Positions 8,462-16,830 of a DNA stretch of 25,048 bases are shown here, in pieces. Origin of the DNA: Hyphomicrobiales bacterium (lineage in GTDB: Bacteria; Pseudomonadota; Alphaproteobacteria; Rhizobiales; Beijerinckiaceae); NCBI GenBank assembly GCA_947374125.1, contig CANCAR010000014.1, forward strand, positions 1 to 25,048, in the 5' to 3' direction. Positions within the stretch are counted from its first letter, which is position 1. The number at the start of each line of letters is the position of its first letter. A program made the translations under genes and the position numbers. Below the pieces are notes generated by a model. The model was not told where the DNA came from. It did no database searches and saw only the letters and a list, made by a program, of their open reading frames with translations.

Positions 8462-10204
8462 ATGCGTAATCTATTCCGGTCCTCATCGATCCTTGCTGTT
8501 AGTGTTGCCTTAGTGGCCTGCACGGGCACAATCCGAACCCAAGGCGAGCTTGATCTCTCGCATATCCAAGCGGAAGAGGCGTTGGCGCAAGCCCGATCAA
8601 CGGCGAATGATGATCCCACAGGCCCGGTACGCGTCAGAAGCGGCGTCTATCTCGCTGGAGCGACCACGCCTCTTGATGGGGCAGGGAAGTTGCCTGTGGC
8701 GCTACGCAATAAGAACGTTGTGTTTGTTTCGGCCTTTAGCCTTCAGTTCCGTGAGATTGCTGATTTGATCTTGAAGCAAACTGGCGTGCCTGTTTCGTAT
8801 CGAGGCAATCCGCGGACGGTTGCCGGCGCGCTGCCTTCTGCGTCATCGAGCCCATCGGCATCAGCGGGAAGTGTCATATCAACACCTCCGACCGTCAATG
8901 GGGTGACGGCTGCTCAGCGCGCGCAAGAAATGGCGAGCGCGGGCGCATCGGCCTCCTCGATTCCGGGCGATGTACCGACGGGAACCATGGTTCTCAACTA
9001 TGAGGGTAGTTTTTCGGGGCTCTTGACCCTGATCGCGTCGAATTATGGGCTGAATTGGACCTATCGCGACGGTATCATCGAATTTGCCACCACGCAGACG
9101 GCGACGTTTAACGTCCCTGCCTTGGCCGTTTTGAATAAACTCTCCTTTACGCTTGAAGGCGGTGTGCAAAACGCGGGCGGATCGGGTGGGTCTGGTCCGC
9201 AACAGACCGGCGGATCATCCCAAAAAGCATCGACCGATATGGCCGTTGATGTCTGGAAAGATTTGACGTTAACGCTCAAAAATCTCGTCGGCGCAGAAGG
9301 CACGATCGATATATCCGGATCGACGGGGACCGTCACGGTCAATGCGCCTGTTGGCGTCGTGGCTCAGGTCAAATCATATTTGACAGAAATCAACAAACAG
9401 CTCTCACGCGCCATCAAAATGGACATTGCCGTTTATGCCGTCACCCTCAAGCAAGGTGATGACTATAATCTCTCGGTCGGCGCGGTAAACGCAGGCACGG
9501 AAGTAGGCACCGTCATAGGCTCGGGTGGGGCGAGCGCTGCCAGCACGGCGGCTTCAATTTTGGCGAAAGCGACGTCTTCGACGAGCAATGGGTTTGGTGC
9601 GGCGATCATCAATCCGAACTCGGAATGGAACGGGACGAACGGCGTCTTTAAAGCGCTTTCGTCGCGGGGCGATGTTTCGATCGTCACATCGGCAACAATT
9701 ACGACGTTAAACGGCATTGAGGCACCGTTCCAGGTGACGAATACGCGCGATTATGTCTCGCAAGTCTCGACAACCACTACGGGATCGACAGGTTCAAACA
9801 CGCAAACCACCTTGACCCCATCCTCGGTCACAACGGGCTTCACCTTTTATGTCGTCCCGCGCGTCGATAATAATGGCATTGTTCAATTGCAATATGGCAT
9901 GAACCTCTCGGAACTTATCGGGGCGAACAATGGCTTTGATACGTTCACCACTGGCGGCCAAACCGTCCAGTTGAAGAACGTGGATTCCCGCAATTTTGTG
10001 CAGCAAGCAGCCGTACCGGCGGGTGGCACACTGATCTTGACGGGCTTTGAGCAAAAGAAAGCCAGCCAGTCGGACAGCGGCACAGGGGATTATTTTTTCC
10101 CCCTCTTTGGCGGCGGCAAAACGGCTTCAACTGGTCGGCAAATCATCATCATCTCGATCACACCAAAGGTCACGAGTTTTGGCACGCCGAGGTCACTCGA
10201 ATGA
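8462..10204 (+). CDS. pilN: PilN-type lipoprotein secretin of the type IVb pilus
   Basis: The 580-residue outer-membrane secretin has a lipoprotein signal with lipobox LVAC (Cys20), as in R64 PilN. Two Ser/Gly/Ala-rich linkers (about residues 120-170 and 235-260) separate the N-domains. The C-terminal secretin domain (about 380-575) carries VTSATITTLNGIEAPFQVT, a long Thr/Ser-rich loop, FYVVPRVDNNGIVQLQYGM and the closing VPAGGTLILTGFEQ. It would form the ring through which the pilus leaves the cell. The gene starts 5 bp after the tcpQ-like stop and overlaps pilO by 4 bp. Confidence 0.92.
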   Translation: MRNLFRSSSILAVSVALVACTGTIRTQGELDLSHIQAEEALAQARSTANDDPTGPVRVRSGVYLAGATTPLDGAGKLPVALRNKNVVFVSAFSLQFREIADLILKQTGVPVSYRGNPRTVAGALPSASSSPSASAGSVISTPPTVNGVTAAQRAQEMASAGASASSIPGDVPTGTMVLNYEGSFSGLLTLIASNYGLNWTYRDGIIEFATTQTATFNVPALAVLNKLSFTLEGGVQNAGGSGGSGPQQTGGSSQKASTDMAVDVWKDLTLTLKNLVGAEGTIDISGSTGTVTVNAPVGVVAQVKSYLTEINKQLSRAIKMDIAVYAVTLKQGDDYNLSVGAVNAGTEVGTVIGSGGASAASTAASILAKATSSTSNGFGAAIINPNSEWNGTNGVFKALSSRGDVSIVTSATITTLNGIEAPFQVTNTRDYVSQVSTTTTGSTGSNTQTTLTPSSVTTGFTFYVVPRVDNNGIVQLQYGMNLSELIGANNGFDTFTTGGQTVQLKNVDSRNFVQQAAVPAGGTLILTGFEQKKASQSDSGTGDYFFPLFGGGKTASTGRQIIIISITPKVTSFGTPRSLE

Positions 10205-11484
10205 AACCGTCGGATCCGCACATCGCAAAAATTGGCAAAGCTAAATTTGCCTTAGGCCTAAATTGGCTTCAAGGCGCTGCCAATCCTGTTGATGCGCGGA
10301 AATTAGCTTCATCGAATGGCGCGTCATCCTTTGCGTTTTTTAAGAGCGTTGACGACATTGTCCAAACGGGTTTCAACCCGAAGGCGGATAAGGCCTATCA
10401 GCATATCGCAGCACTGGCGCCGAATGTCGTCGGCGCGTTGCAATCGGGCTCGATCGGCGTCTATCGGATCGATGGTCTCTTTTGGCTGATTGGATCGGCC
10501 AATGGGGCGATCGAGTCCGACACGGATCGCGTTTTTAAAGATCAAGACGCGCTGATTGAAGCCTTAATCCCCTTCCGGGATAGTACCGAAAAAGTCAGCT
10601 TTTTTGGTCCAGAGGAGATTTTTAGTTCACTCGGTATTGATGCGGGAAAAGAACGATCCCTTGAAGCGCTCCCGCTTAAAACCAAATATCGCCTTCAACC
10701 CCTCGATCCATTTGCTTCGATCAAGCGGGTCTTGCCCTTTGCGGCGGCGCTGATCATCACGGCCTCATTGGGACTGATCGGCTTTAACATGCTGATGGTG
10801 GATGCTGAGCCGCCGGTGATTGTTCAAACCGTTGATGCGCCGGGTTTTGCGGGCCATGAATCAGGCTACGAGTTGGCGGAGATTTGTCTTTCTACCGTCC
10901 ATGCGATTCCGCTGATCACGGCAGGTTGGGAGCGCAGATCCATTGCGTGTTCGGAGGGGCAACTCTCGGCTGTCTTTAAAAAATCTGCCAATCAAAGCCT
11001 GCCGTCACCGCTCGCCTGGCTGAGGCGTGGGTTAAACCAACAGGGATGGCCGATTGGTTCTTTGAGCGAAACCGATGAGACGACGGCGCTTTGGACGCTT
11101 GATCTAAGGCTTGCCAAAACGATCTGGCCAGTGGGTCTTGATGTGCCGACGATCAATGCGGCCTATCTCGCCAATTTAGCGGCGCGGCTCGATAATATTG
11201 GCTCTTCCCTCAAAATCGATAGTTTTGTCGACGGCGCGGTGAGCACGGTAAAAATCGAGGTGACGACGGAAAATGATCCCGCTTTGCTGATCCGTTCGAT
11301 CGGTCCGATCAAAGGGATGCGGCTCGATAAAATCACCTTCGTCGACCGCAAAACGCTCATGGTCTTCCAGCTTTATTGGTTCAGATCAAAATCAGAGACA
11401 CCCAATTTTGGACCAGCGCCGCTCACGCGCAGGCTCGGGCCTGATGTCATGGCGTTTTGGAAAGCACGGGGAGGCCCGTCTTGA
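10201..11484 (+). CDS. pilO: PilO-type type IVb pilus inner-membrane protein
   Basis: The 427-residue product has a cytoplasmic N-terminal domain of about 175 residues (the FAFFKS and GVYRIDGLFWLIGS regions are typical of plasmid PilO2 proteins). One membrane helix follows (VLPFAAALIITASLGLIGFN, about 177-197), then a periplasmic domain with two Cys in the first part. The protein is thought to link the cytoplasmic ATPase/platform to periplasmic PilP and the secretin. ATGA overlap with pilN upstream and TTGA overlap with the next small gene place it in the operon. Confidence 0.85.
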   Translation: MKPSDPHIAKIGKAKFALGLNWLQGAANPVDARKLASSNGASSFAFFKSVDDIVQTGFNPKADKAYQHIAALAPNVVGALQSGSIGVYRIDGLFWLIGSANGAIESDTDRVFKDQDALIEALIPFRDSTEKVSFFGPEEIFSSLGIDAGKERSLEALPLKTKYRLQPLDPFASIKRVLPFAAALIITASLGLIGFNMLMVDAEPPVIVQTVDAPGFAGHESGYELAEICLSTVHAIPLITAGWERRSIACSEGQLSAVFKKSANQSLPSPLAWLRRGLNQQGWPIGSLSETDETTALWTLDLRLAKTIWPVGLDVPTINAAYLANLAARLDNIGSSLKIDSFVDGAVSTVKIEVTTENDPALLIRSIGPIKGMRLDKITFVDRKTLMVFQLYWFRSKSETPNFGPAPLTRRLGPDVMAFWKARGGPS

Positions 11485-11738
11485 GCATTCAAACCGCTAT
11501 TTCTCGCGCTGACATTAACGAGATGAAGATGATTTTTCGTCTGGCTTCTGGTCTCGTCGAGACGGATCGCCGGTTGGATGGCGGACTCAAACGACACGTC
11601 AGTCTGGTGCTCGATGAAGCGTTAGAGATTCTGTTTCTATTCGAGATCGATGCTTTGAGCGGCGATGATCCGTTTTCAACCTTGAATGCGACACTCAACC
11701 CTTCTGCTTTTGAAACACAGGAGAACCCATCATGCTGA
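11481..11738 (+). CDS. Small unknown protein between pilO and pilP (85 aa)
   Basis: I do not recognise this protein. TTG 11481 overlaps the pilO stop (TTGA) and is preceded by GGGGAGG at a good distance; a TTG at 11457 has no such signal. The product is soluble and mostly helical, with EMKMIFRLASGLVETDRRLD and a hydrophobic, acidic helix EALEILFLFEIDAL. There is no signal peptide or membrane segment, so it is probably cytoplasmic. It overlaps pilP by 7 bp. Coupling to pilO and pilP suggests a helper of pilus assembly, without direct evidence. Confidence 0.7.
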   Translation: MSIQTAISRADINEMKMIFRLASGLVETDRRLDGGLKRHVSLVLDEALEILFLFEIDALSGDDPFSTLNATLNPSAFETQENPSC

Positions 11739-12346
11739 AACCAAACACTCGGTTCATCCTTGCGCTGCCGTTGAGCCTTTTAAGTCTCGCAGCCTTGGCT
11801 CAAACAGCGCCATCGCCCGATAAACTCAAACAATCGGGATTTGTCTCGCCGGATGGGAGCCTTGCTTCGGTCTTAACGCCGGAGCAAAAACAGGCGTCGG
11901 ACGAGACTGCCGATCAAATCTTTCAAAACGAGATGCAACTCCGCGTCATTCAGTCGGAATTGGCGCTGGCCAAAGCCAAGGCTGAAATAGCCAAGCTCGG
12001 CCCTGAGGTTCAAACGGGCAATCCGCCTGTTGGAGTGGCAAAATCGATCAGTGTTGTGGCCAACCCAGCGACCATCACCACGAGTGCGATCCCAGCCCCG
12101 GTGAGCGCCTCGGTGGATAAGCCGAAGTTCGATACGGCTCTCGAGACCAGATTCAAAATCCTCACCATTATGGGCCCTGTCGATCAACTGGTGGCAACGC
12201 TCAAAATCGACCGATTGGGATCCATTCAGGTGAGAAAAAACGATTTAATCCCAACCTATAATGTAACCGTATTCGATATTGATCGCCGTAAAGTAAGTCT
12301 CAAAACATCAACGGGTGAGATCGTTTATATCCCGTTCATCTTGTAA
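11732..12346 (+). CDS. pilP: PilP-type type IV pilus biogenesis protein
   Basis: The 204-residue exported protein has a signal peptide (ILALPLSLLSLAALA-QTA) and a helical region (QNEMQLRVIQSELALAKAKA). A Pro/Ser/Thr/Val linker follows, then a small C-terminal beta domain (ILTIMGPVDQLVATLKI through GEIVYIPFIL), the layout of plasmid PilP. PilP is expected to connect PilO to the secretin in the periplasm. The start overlaps the preceding small gene. A perfect terminator hairpin overlaps the stop codon, so this may end the first transcript segment. Confidence 0.85.
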   Translation: MLKPNTRFILALPLSLLSLAALAQTAPSPDKLKQSGFVSPDGSLASVLTPEQKQASDETADQIFQNEMQLRVIQSELALAKAKAEIAKLGPEVQTGNPPVGVAKSISVVANPATITTSAIPAPVSASVDKPKFDTALETRFKILTIMGPVDQLVATLKIDRLGSIQVRKNDLIPTYNVTVFDIDRRKVSLKTSTGEIVYIPFIL

Positions 12347-12372
12347 AAACGTCAATTTACTGACGTTTTTAC
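12343..12372 (+). terminator. Perfect 12-bp hairpin at the end of pilP
   Basis: Left arm GTAAAAACGTCA (12343-12354), loop ATTTAC and right arm TGACGTTTTTAC (12361-12372) form a perfect inverted repeat that includes the pilP stop codon. The right arm carries T5 and the left arm A5, so it could act in either direction. It is AT-rich and lacks a separate long U-tract, so it may be leaky and let pilQ and later genes be read from upstream. Confidence 0.65.
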
Positions 12373-12382
12373 AGTAATTTTG

Positions 12383-12411
12383 TTGAGTAAAAGCCCTAAA
12401 AAGAGTAGTGT
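12383..12411 (+). promoter_or_regulatory. Possible promoter for the secreted-protein cassette
   Basis: TTGAGT (12383-12388), a 17-bp spacer and TAGTGT (12406-12411) give a weak sigma-70-like pair in the only intergenic space between the pilP hairpin and the next gene. A good RBS (AGGAG, about 12431-12435) follows before ATG 12442. The -10 element is poor, so this is a suggestion only. Confidence 0.3.
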
Positions 12412-12441
12412 AAGTTAAACCTAACCCAACAGGAGCTTACC

Positions 12442-12846
12442 ATGAAACCAATATTTAAACTTGCTGCATCAGTAACCTTTATCGCCTTCCTTGCCAGCGG
12501 CGCTGCCATGGCAAAATGTGCCCTCGCAGAAGACAGCGAACATTTCCATCTCGGCATGACCAAACATCATCACATTTATAGAGTAAACTCAGACCGATAT
12601 TGTTTTTTGAAGCTCACTGATGAGGAAGATCCGACGTTCCGCGTCACCGGTCTATTTATCGAAAAGGACGCAAAACACGGTACTTTGACCGCAGAATTGC
12701 CGTCTCCATCGCCGGGTAACTCCTTTGTCTACGAAGCCAATCCTGAATTCAAAGGTGAGGAAATCGTGCTCGTCTATTTTGAAACCGAAAGAAACGGCAA
12801 GCCCTCAGAAACTCTCAAAAGCACATGGAGAATAACCGTCCAATGA
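12442..12846 (+). CDS. Unknown secreted protein 1 of the pilus-locus cassette (134 aa)
   Basis: I do not recognise this family. The signal peptide is clear (FKLAASVTFIAFLASGAAMA, cut after Ala24), leaving a mature protein of about 110 residues. It has two Cys (26 and 54) that could pair and a His-rich patch (EHFHLGMTKHHH, about 33-44) that could bind metal. Later alternating hydrophobic strands (RVTGLFIEKD, EIVLVYFETE, STWRITVQ) suggest a small beta-sandwich. The start has AGGAG upstream. It overlaps the next secreted protein by 4 bp, so the two are coupled. Location suggests a pilus-associated, surface or exclusion role, but nothing in the sequence shows this. Confidence 0.75.
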   Translation: MKPIFKLAASVTFIAFLASGAAMAKCALAEDSEHFHLGMTKHHHIYRVNSDRYCFLKLTDEEDPTFRVTGLFIEKDAKHGTLTAELPSPSPGNSFVYEANPEFKGEEIVLVYFETERNGKPSETLKSTWRITVQ

Positions 12847-13385
12847 AAAAGTTAATCATTATTTTGGCGCTATCCTTTACCGTTCTACCAACCGTTATAT
12901 TTGGTGTTGGTCCCGCTCAAGCCTATGGAAGTGAAGATGGCGGTGGCGTGGCACACTCCTATGGCGACGCTGTCTCAAGGGCCGGCGATTGCGATTGTCG
13001 GGTTAGCTGGGGCGATGGCGACGTAACCCATCATGATCACGACGGGAGCACTACCGGCAGCTATGTTGGTCTCAATGTTCCCGGCCTTACGTGTGGCGGT
13101 GGCATTATGTTTCAAGCTGGATGGTGTCATGACGACGAGGGTAAGACCTATCAGGCGACGCCTGAAGAACCTCACGTCACAATCACCAACAATGACCCAT
13201 GGGTAAACACTTCCGTCCACGACACGGTTACCCGCACGGTCACCAGCACCCATGCAACGGTCAATGGTGGGATTGTGTCGCAAAACGATCTCCTAAACCC
13301 ACCCGGCACCTATTGCGGCCAAGACCTCACGGATGTCGGCGAACTCCTCGCCGGAAGACCCGTCATCCACAAATGCCACAACTAA
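12843..13385 (+). CDS. Unknown secreted Cys-containing protein 2 of the cassette (180 aa)
   Basis: I do not recognise this family. ATG 12843 overlaps the stop of the preceding gene (ATGA). The signal peptide (LIIILALSFTVLPTVIFGVGPAQA) is likely cut after Ala27. The mature protein is rich in Gly, Asp, His and Thr and has six Cys, at about 50, 52, 84, 95, 158 and 178. A run of acidic, His-rich sequence (WGDGDVTHHDHDG) is possibly metal-binding, and a Thr/Val-rich stretch (SVHDTVTRTVTSTHATVNGG) looks beta-rich. Paired disulfides are likely in the periplasm or outside the cell. Function is unknown. Confidence 0.72.
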   Translation: MKKLIIILALSFTVLPTVIFGVGPAQAYGSEDGGGVAHSYGDAVSRAGDCDCRVSWGDGDVTHHDHDGSTTGSYVGLNVPGLTCGGGIMFQAGWCHDDEGKTYQATPEEPHVTITNNDPWVNTSVHDTVTRTVTSTHATVNGGIVSQNDLLNPPGTYCGQDLTDVGELLAGRPVIHKCHN

Positions 13386-13427
13386 CCCTGCTCACGCTAA
13401 ACCCCTTCTTCTTTTCGGTCTGCCAGA

Positions 13428-13463
13428 GGGGGGAGGGGGGAGAGGGGCAAACCCCCTCCCCCC
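13428..13463 (+). repeat. G-rich inverted repeat before pilQ
   Basis: A 12-bp perfect inverted repeat: the left arm is six G, A, five G (13428-13439) and the right arm is five C, T, six C (13452-13463), with a 12-nt spacer. The left side also holds runs G6-A-G6-AGA-G4, so the strand could fold as a hairpin or a G-quadruplex. It lies 29 bp before the pilQ start, where it could limit readthrough or translation. Confidence 0.6.
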
Positions 13464-13491
13464 AATCAATCAGGTTAAGGAAACCCGCTCG

Positions 13492-15237
13492 ATGAATTTT
13501 TCCGATTTTTTGAACTGGGGCCGTAAGCAGTCCGAAAGCGTACCGGTCATTGTATCGGATCGCTTTGATGCGTCAGCACGACGGCTGATCGCCGACAGAC
13601 TGATGGGTTCAGAAGAGTTGTCCGATGATGAATTAGAGCTTTTGCTCGAAGAAGGTGGTTCGACTCTTACCGATCAAGAGGGCTCGCGTTATTATTTATC
13701 CCGCGAAAGAGACCGCCGCACGATCTGCGTGCTTGAAAGCGGCGTGTTGTTGGTTACCCGCCAGCAAAGAGGAGAACTTCTCTGTCGCGATTTTTTAAGC
13801 CGGAGTGATGCTAAAGGCTTTAAAATCAGTCATGTCAAAATCGCCTCGCTCGAGCAGATTGGTGCGTTTTATAAGAAAAACAAATCGGTTCGACGCGAAC
13901 AGGTCCATACCAAATTCCAAACTGCTCTTTATGATTTGATTCAGGATGCGGCTGCCGCGCGGGGTAGTGATATTCATATCAAGATCAAGCATGATAAAGC
14001 ATCGATTGCTTTTACGATCCGGGGTAATTTCACGCAAATCAGCGAAATTCCGGCGGATGATGGCGAGCAATTATTGCGCGCGGCATTTAATAATTCGGGC
14101 ACGGGCGATACCAATTATGTGCCAACTAAATTTAAAGCCAAACGGCTTGATCGCTCGCCGCGTTTTCAATTGCCAGAAGGCGTGCAAGCGCTGCGCTTAC
14201 AGTTTTCCCCGTTGGACAATTCGGGGCGGGAACTGACCGCGCGGTTGATCTATTCCGATTTTGATCGACAACTGATGGATATTGACTCGCTTGGCTATGA
14301 AGAGTTTCAAGTTGAGGATCTAGCGGTTATGCGGCGGCAAGCCGATGGATTGATTTTGATTTCTGGACCAACGGGCTCGGGTAAATCGACGACGCTTAAA
14401 ATGGCGCTCGAGCGCACGGGTCTTGAGCGGGGTGGCACGTCGAAGATTGTTAGTATTGAAGATCCGCCTGAATTTGAAATCAGAAATGCGTCTCAATTAC
14501 AGGTCGAAACGAGCGATCGCGATGATGATCGGTTACAAAATTGGGAAAAGGCTTTTGCTGCACTCCTTAGGATGGCACCAAACATCACCATGGTCGGCGA
14601 AATTCGGGAACGGGTGGTCGCTAAACTGACCTTTAGCCTTGCCGAAACCGGGCATCTCACTTTTGCGTCTGTTCATGCCAATTCGGCGTTAGAAATTATT
14701 GATCGGCTGCGTGAACTTCATGTGAGCGCAATCAATTTATCGCGTCCCAATATGATTCAAGGTTTGATTGCCCAGCGTTTGGTCAGTGAACTCTGTCCGC
14801 ATTGTTCGTTATCGTTGAGCGAAGCAGATGAACACTTACCTGGCTTTCTAAGTGCTTATTACGCGTCCATTGGCTCCGATCGCACCAAAAAAATGCGGTT
14901 TGTCAATAAAGTTGGCTGCGAGCAATGCGTCGTTCGTGATCGACGCGAAAAGATCATCATGGCTGGATATAAAGGCCGGATTGTCATCGCCGAAACCATT
15001 GTTCCAACCTTTGATCTTTTGACGGCTCAATTAGAAGGTCGCCATACCGATGTCACTCGTTATTGGTTGGAAACCCATAAGGGCTCCACGATGATGGAGC
15101 ACGGTCTCTTTCGGGTATTAAGGGGCGAGGTTGATCCGCGTGATTTGCAAAAGGCCGGCGATGTCACGCGTCGCGTAGATCCTGAGCGGATTGATCGGTT
15201 ATGGACCAGGTTCAAGATGGATCAGAATCATGTTTGA
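13492..15237 (+). CDS. pilQ: PilQ-type (GspE/PilB family) pilus assembly ATPase
   Basis: A 581-residue secretion ATPase that powers pilus extension. It has Walker A GPTGSGKS at residues 292-299, an Asp-box region (IVSIEDPPEFEI), a Walker B/His-box region (MVGEIRERVVAKLTFSLAETGH...SVHANS), and two Cys pairs (CPHC 435-438, CEQC 476-479) forming the zinc site typical of GspE/PilB. The frame stays open back to 13333, but ATG 13492 was chosen because it follows TTAAGGAA and the upstream extension lies inside the secreted gene and the G-rich repeat. It overlaps pilR by 8 bp. Confidence 0.92.
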   Translation: MNFSDFLNWGRKQSESVPVIVSDRFDASARRLIADRLMGSEELSDDELELLLEEGGSTLTDQEGSRYYLSRERDRRTICVLESGVLLVTRQQRGELLCRDFLSRSDAKGFKISHVKIASLEQIGAFYKKNKSVRREQVHTKFQTALYDLIQDAAAARGSDIHIKIKHDKASIAFTIRGNFTQISEIPADDGEQLLRAAFNNSGTGDTNYVPTKFKAKRLDRSPRFQLPEGVQALRLQFSPLDNSGRELTARLIYSDFDRQLMDIDSLGYEEFQVEDLAVMRRQADGLILISGPTGSGKSTTLKMALERTGLERGGTSKIVSIEDPPEFEIRNASQLQVETSDRDDDRLQNWEKAFAALLRMAPNITMVGEIRERVVAKLTFSLAETGHLTFASVHANSALEIIDRLRELHVSAINLSRPNMIQGLIAQRLVSELCPHCSLSLSEADEHLPGFLSAYYASIGSDRTKKMRFVNKVGCEQCVVRDRREKIIMAGYKGRIVIAETIVPTFDLLTAQLEGRHTDVTRYWLETHKGSTMMEHGLFRVLRGEVDPRDLQKAGDVTRRVDPERIDRLWTRFKMDQNHV

Positions 15238-16303
15238 CGCGATCATCGGACCGGGTTCCGCGTTGCGCAATCGTTATGAGTTGGCACCAGAAAAGCGGCG
15301 TCGGATATATGAAACGCTCTCGTCGATGCTCAAAAACGATATGACGCTTACCCAAAGCCTCGAAAGCCTGATCGATATCGCGCGTCGGGTTAAAAACCAA
15401 GGTCAAAGGGCCTTATTGGAACGCTGGCTCGTCCGCGTGGTCGATGGCCAATTGTTCGCGGTTGCGGCGGCTGAATTACCTGAAAGCGATCGGGTGATTT
15501 TATCGGCCGGCGAAGATGCTAATGGCTTGGCCGATATTTTGGAGCGTGTCCTATTTTTAGAAGATGCTCGTAAAGCCATGCGATCCGAATTGGTCAATGG
15601 CCTATCGAAGCCTGCAATCTTACTTTTTGCGACCATTGGTTTGATGGTGATGATTACCACGTCGATTGTGCCGGTTTATGCCGAGCAGATACCGATGGAT
15701 CAGTGGAAAGGTTTGGCTTTAGCGCTCTCGGGGCTGGCTTATTTTACTGTCTATATTTTGCCTTTCGTCATTGTAATTTTCATGCTCGCCCTGATGGCTG
15801 CTTTATGGAGCTGTTCGAGATGGACGGGTTCGATCCGGCAAGTTTTTGATCGTTTTCCACCCTGGTCGATTTATCGGATTATCGAGAGCAGCGCTTTTTT
15901 GATCGCGATTGGGACGATGGCAAAAACCATGGCCGTTTCGGATGCGGTTCAGCGTCTTCATGTCAAAGCGGGTCCTTGGTTGCGGGAACGTACCGGATTG
16001 GCTTTGGTCAATTTGGACAATGGTGATCTATTGGCCTCAGCCTTTCACAAAACCGGGATTAATTTTCCACAAATTGACGTTTTGAATGAGCTTCTCGCCT
16101 ATGAAAAGCTCGATAGTTTCAATGATATTCTGCTTAAATTAGCGATGCAGTCGCTTCAAAAAACATTGCGGCAGATTAAGCTTCAAATGGGAATTTTGAA
16201 CACACTTTCGATGCTGGTGTTTACGACTGTTTTATTGGTGGTCATTGGCGGCAATGTTGGATTGCAGCAAATGTTTGCCAATCTTCAATCGGGAGCCAAT
16301 TGA
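15230..16303 (+). CDS. pilR: PilR-type (GspF family) pilus inner-membrane platform protein
   Basis: The 357-residue product has an N-terminal cytoplasmic helical domain (RRIYETLSSMLKNDMTLTQSLESL, the GspF pattern) and membrane helices at about residues 127-150, 165-195 and 322-348. In R64, PilR works with the PilQ ATPase as the assembly platform. ATG 15230 lies 8 bp inside pilQ. A longer frame from 15191 would extend further into pilQ and is less likely. The stop overlaps the next start (TGATG). Confidence 0.88.
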   Translation: MFDAIIGPGSALRNRYELAPEKRRRIYETLSSMLKNDMTLTQSLESLIDIARRVKNQGQRALLERWLVRVVDGQLFAVAAAELPESDRVILSAGEDANGLADILERVLFLEDARKAMRSELVNGLSKPAILLFATIGLMVMITTSIVPVYAEQIPMDQWKGLALALSGLAYFTVYILPFVIVIFMLALMAALWSCSRWTGSIRQVFDRFPPWSIYRIIESSAFLIAIGTMAKTMAVSDAVQRLHVKAGPWLRERTGLALVNLDNGDLLASAFHKTGINFPQIDVLNELLAYEKLDSFNDILLKLAMQSLQKTLRQIKLQMGILNTLSMLVFTTVLLVVIGGNVGLQQMFANLQSGAN

Positions 16304-16818
16304 TGTATTCCCTGTTTGTTGCTGGCTTTGGAACGATGCTGCTGATCCTGATTTCGGCGAATTCGTTTTATACGACGCGGTTGAATTCCTTTATCAGCGA
16401 TGGTGCTCAAGCAGCTCGTGCGCTTGAAAAGCGTCAAGCGCGAGCTGAATATGAATGCGCACATTATCAAGGTGTTCAGGCCCAATGTCCTGATGGACCC
16501 GTCGTTGTAAGCCTTGTCAATTCGGCTTATGGCACGTTTGGAACGATCAGTGATCACGGTCGGATCATAAGTTATTGGCTGCCGTCAAAGGGCAATATGG
16601 CTGATTTTTCGGCACTAGGATCATTCTACGATAGTCTTTCGATCTCGGGCAAAACGGTTCTCGCACGCTATGATGCAGCTTCTTCGACGGTCAGAACCTT
16701 TGGCGCGCCACAAATCAAGATTGCCAATGGTGGCATCAGTCCGCCTTCGCTGACCCTACCCGTCACTGTATCGGGAATACCCGATCGCGCGATTGTGCTG
16801 TTGTCGCGGTTGAGCTGA
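16303..16818 (+). CDS. pilM: PilM-like inner-membrane pilus protein (171 aa)
   Basis: A single N-terminal membrane helix (YSLFVAGFGTMLLILISANS) precedes a periplasmic domain containing VVVSLVNSAYGTFGTISDHG and YWLP, the layout of plasmid PilM proteins of the R64 type. It has no prepilin cleavage motif (no Gly followed by Phe/Met with an acidic residue at +5), so it is not a pilin. In R64 pilM lies near the start of the locus; here it sits between pilR and pilV. ATG 16303 shares one base with the pilR stop. Similarity is moderate, so the name is tentative. Confidence 0.6.
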   Translation: MYSLFVAGFGTMLLILISANSFYTTRLNSFISDGAQAARALEKRQARAEYECAHYQGVQAQCPDGPVVVSLVNSAYGTFGTISDHGRIISYWLPSKGNMADFSALGSFYDSLSISGKTVLARYDAASSTVRTFGAPQIKIANGGISPPSLTLPVTVSGIPDRAIVLLSRLS

Positions 16819-16830
16819 GGGGAGGCCGTT

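Noticed and set aside
8242..8619. 125-codon open frame on the minus strand
   Set aside because: It is antisense to the end of the tcpQ-like gene and the start of pilN, both well supported.
13333..13491. Upstream extension of pilQ by 53 codons
   Set aside because: The extension overlaps the secreted-protein gene and translates the G-rich repeat into a low-complexity Gly/Pro stretch. ATG 13492 has a better RBS and fits the family.
16303..16818. Possibility that the pilM-like gene is a minor pilin
   Set aside because: No Gly followed by a hydrophobic +1 residue with an acidic +5 is present at the N-terminus, unlike pilV and pilS.
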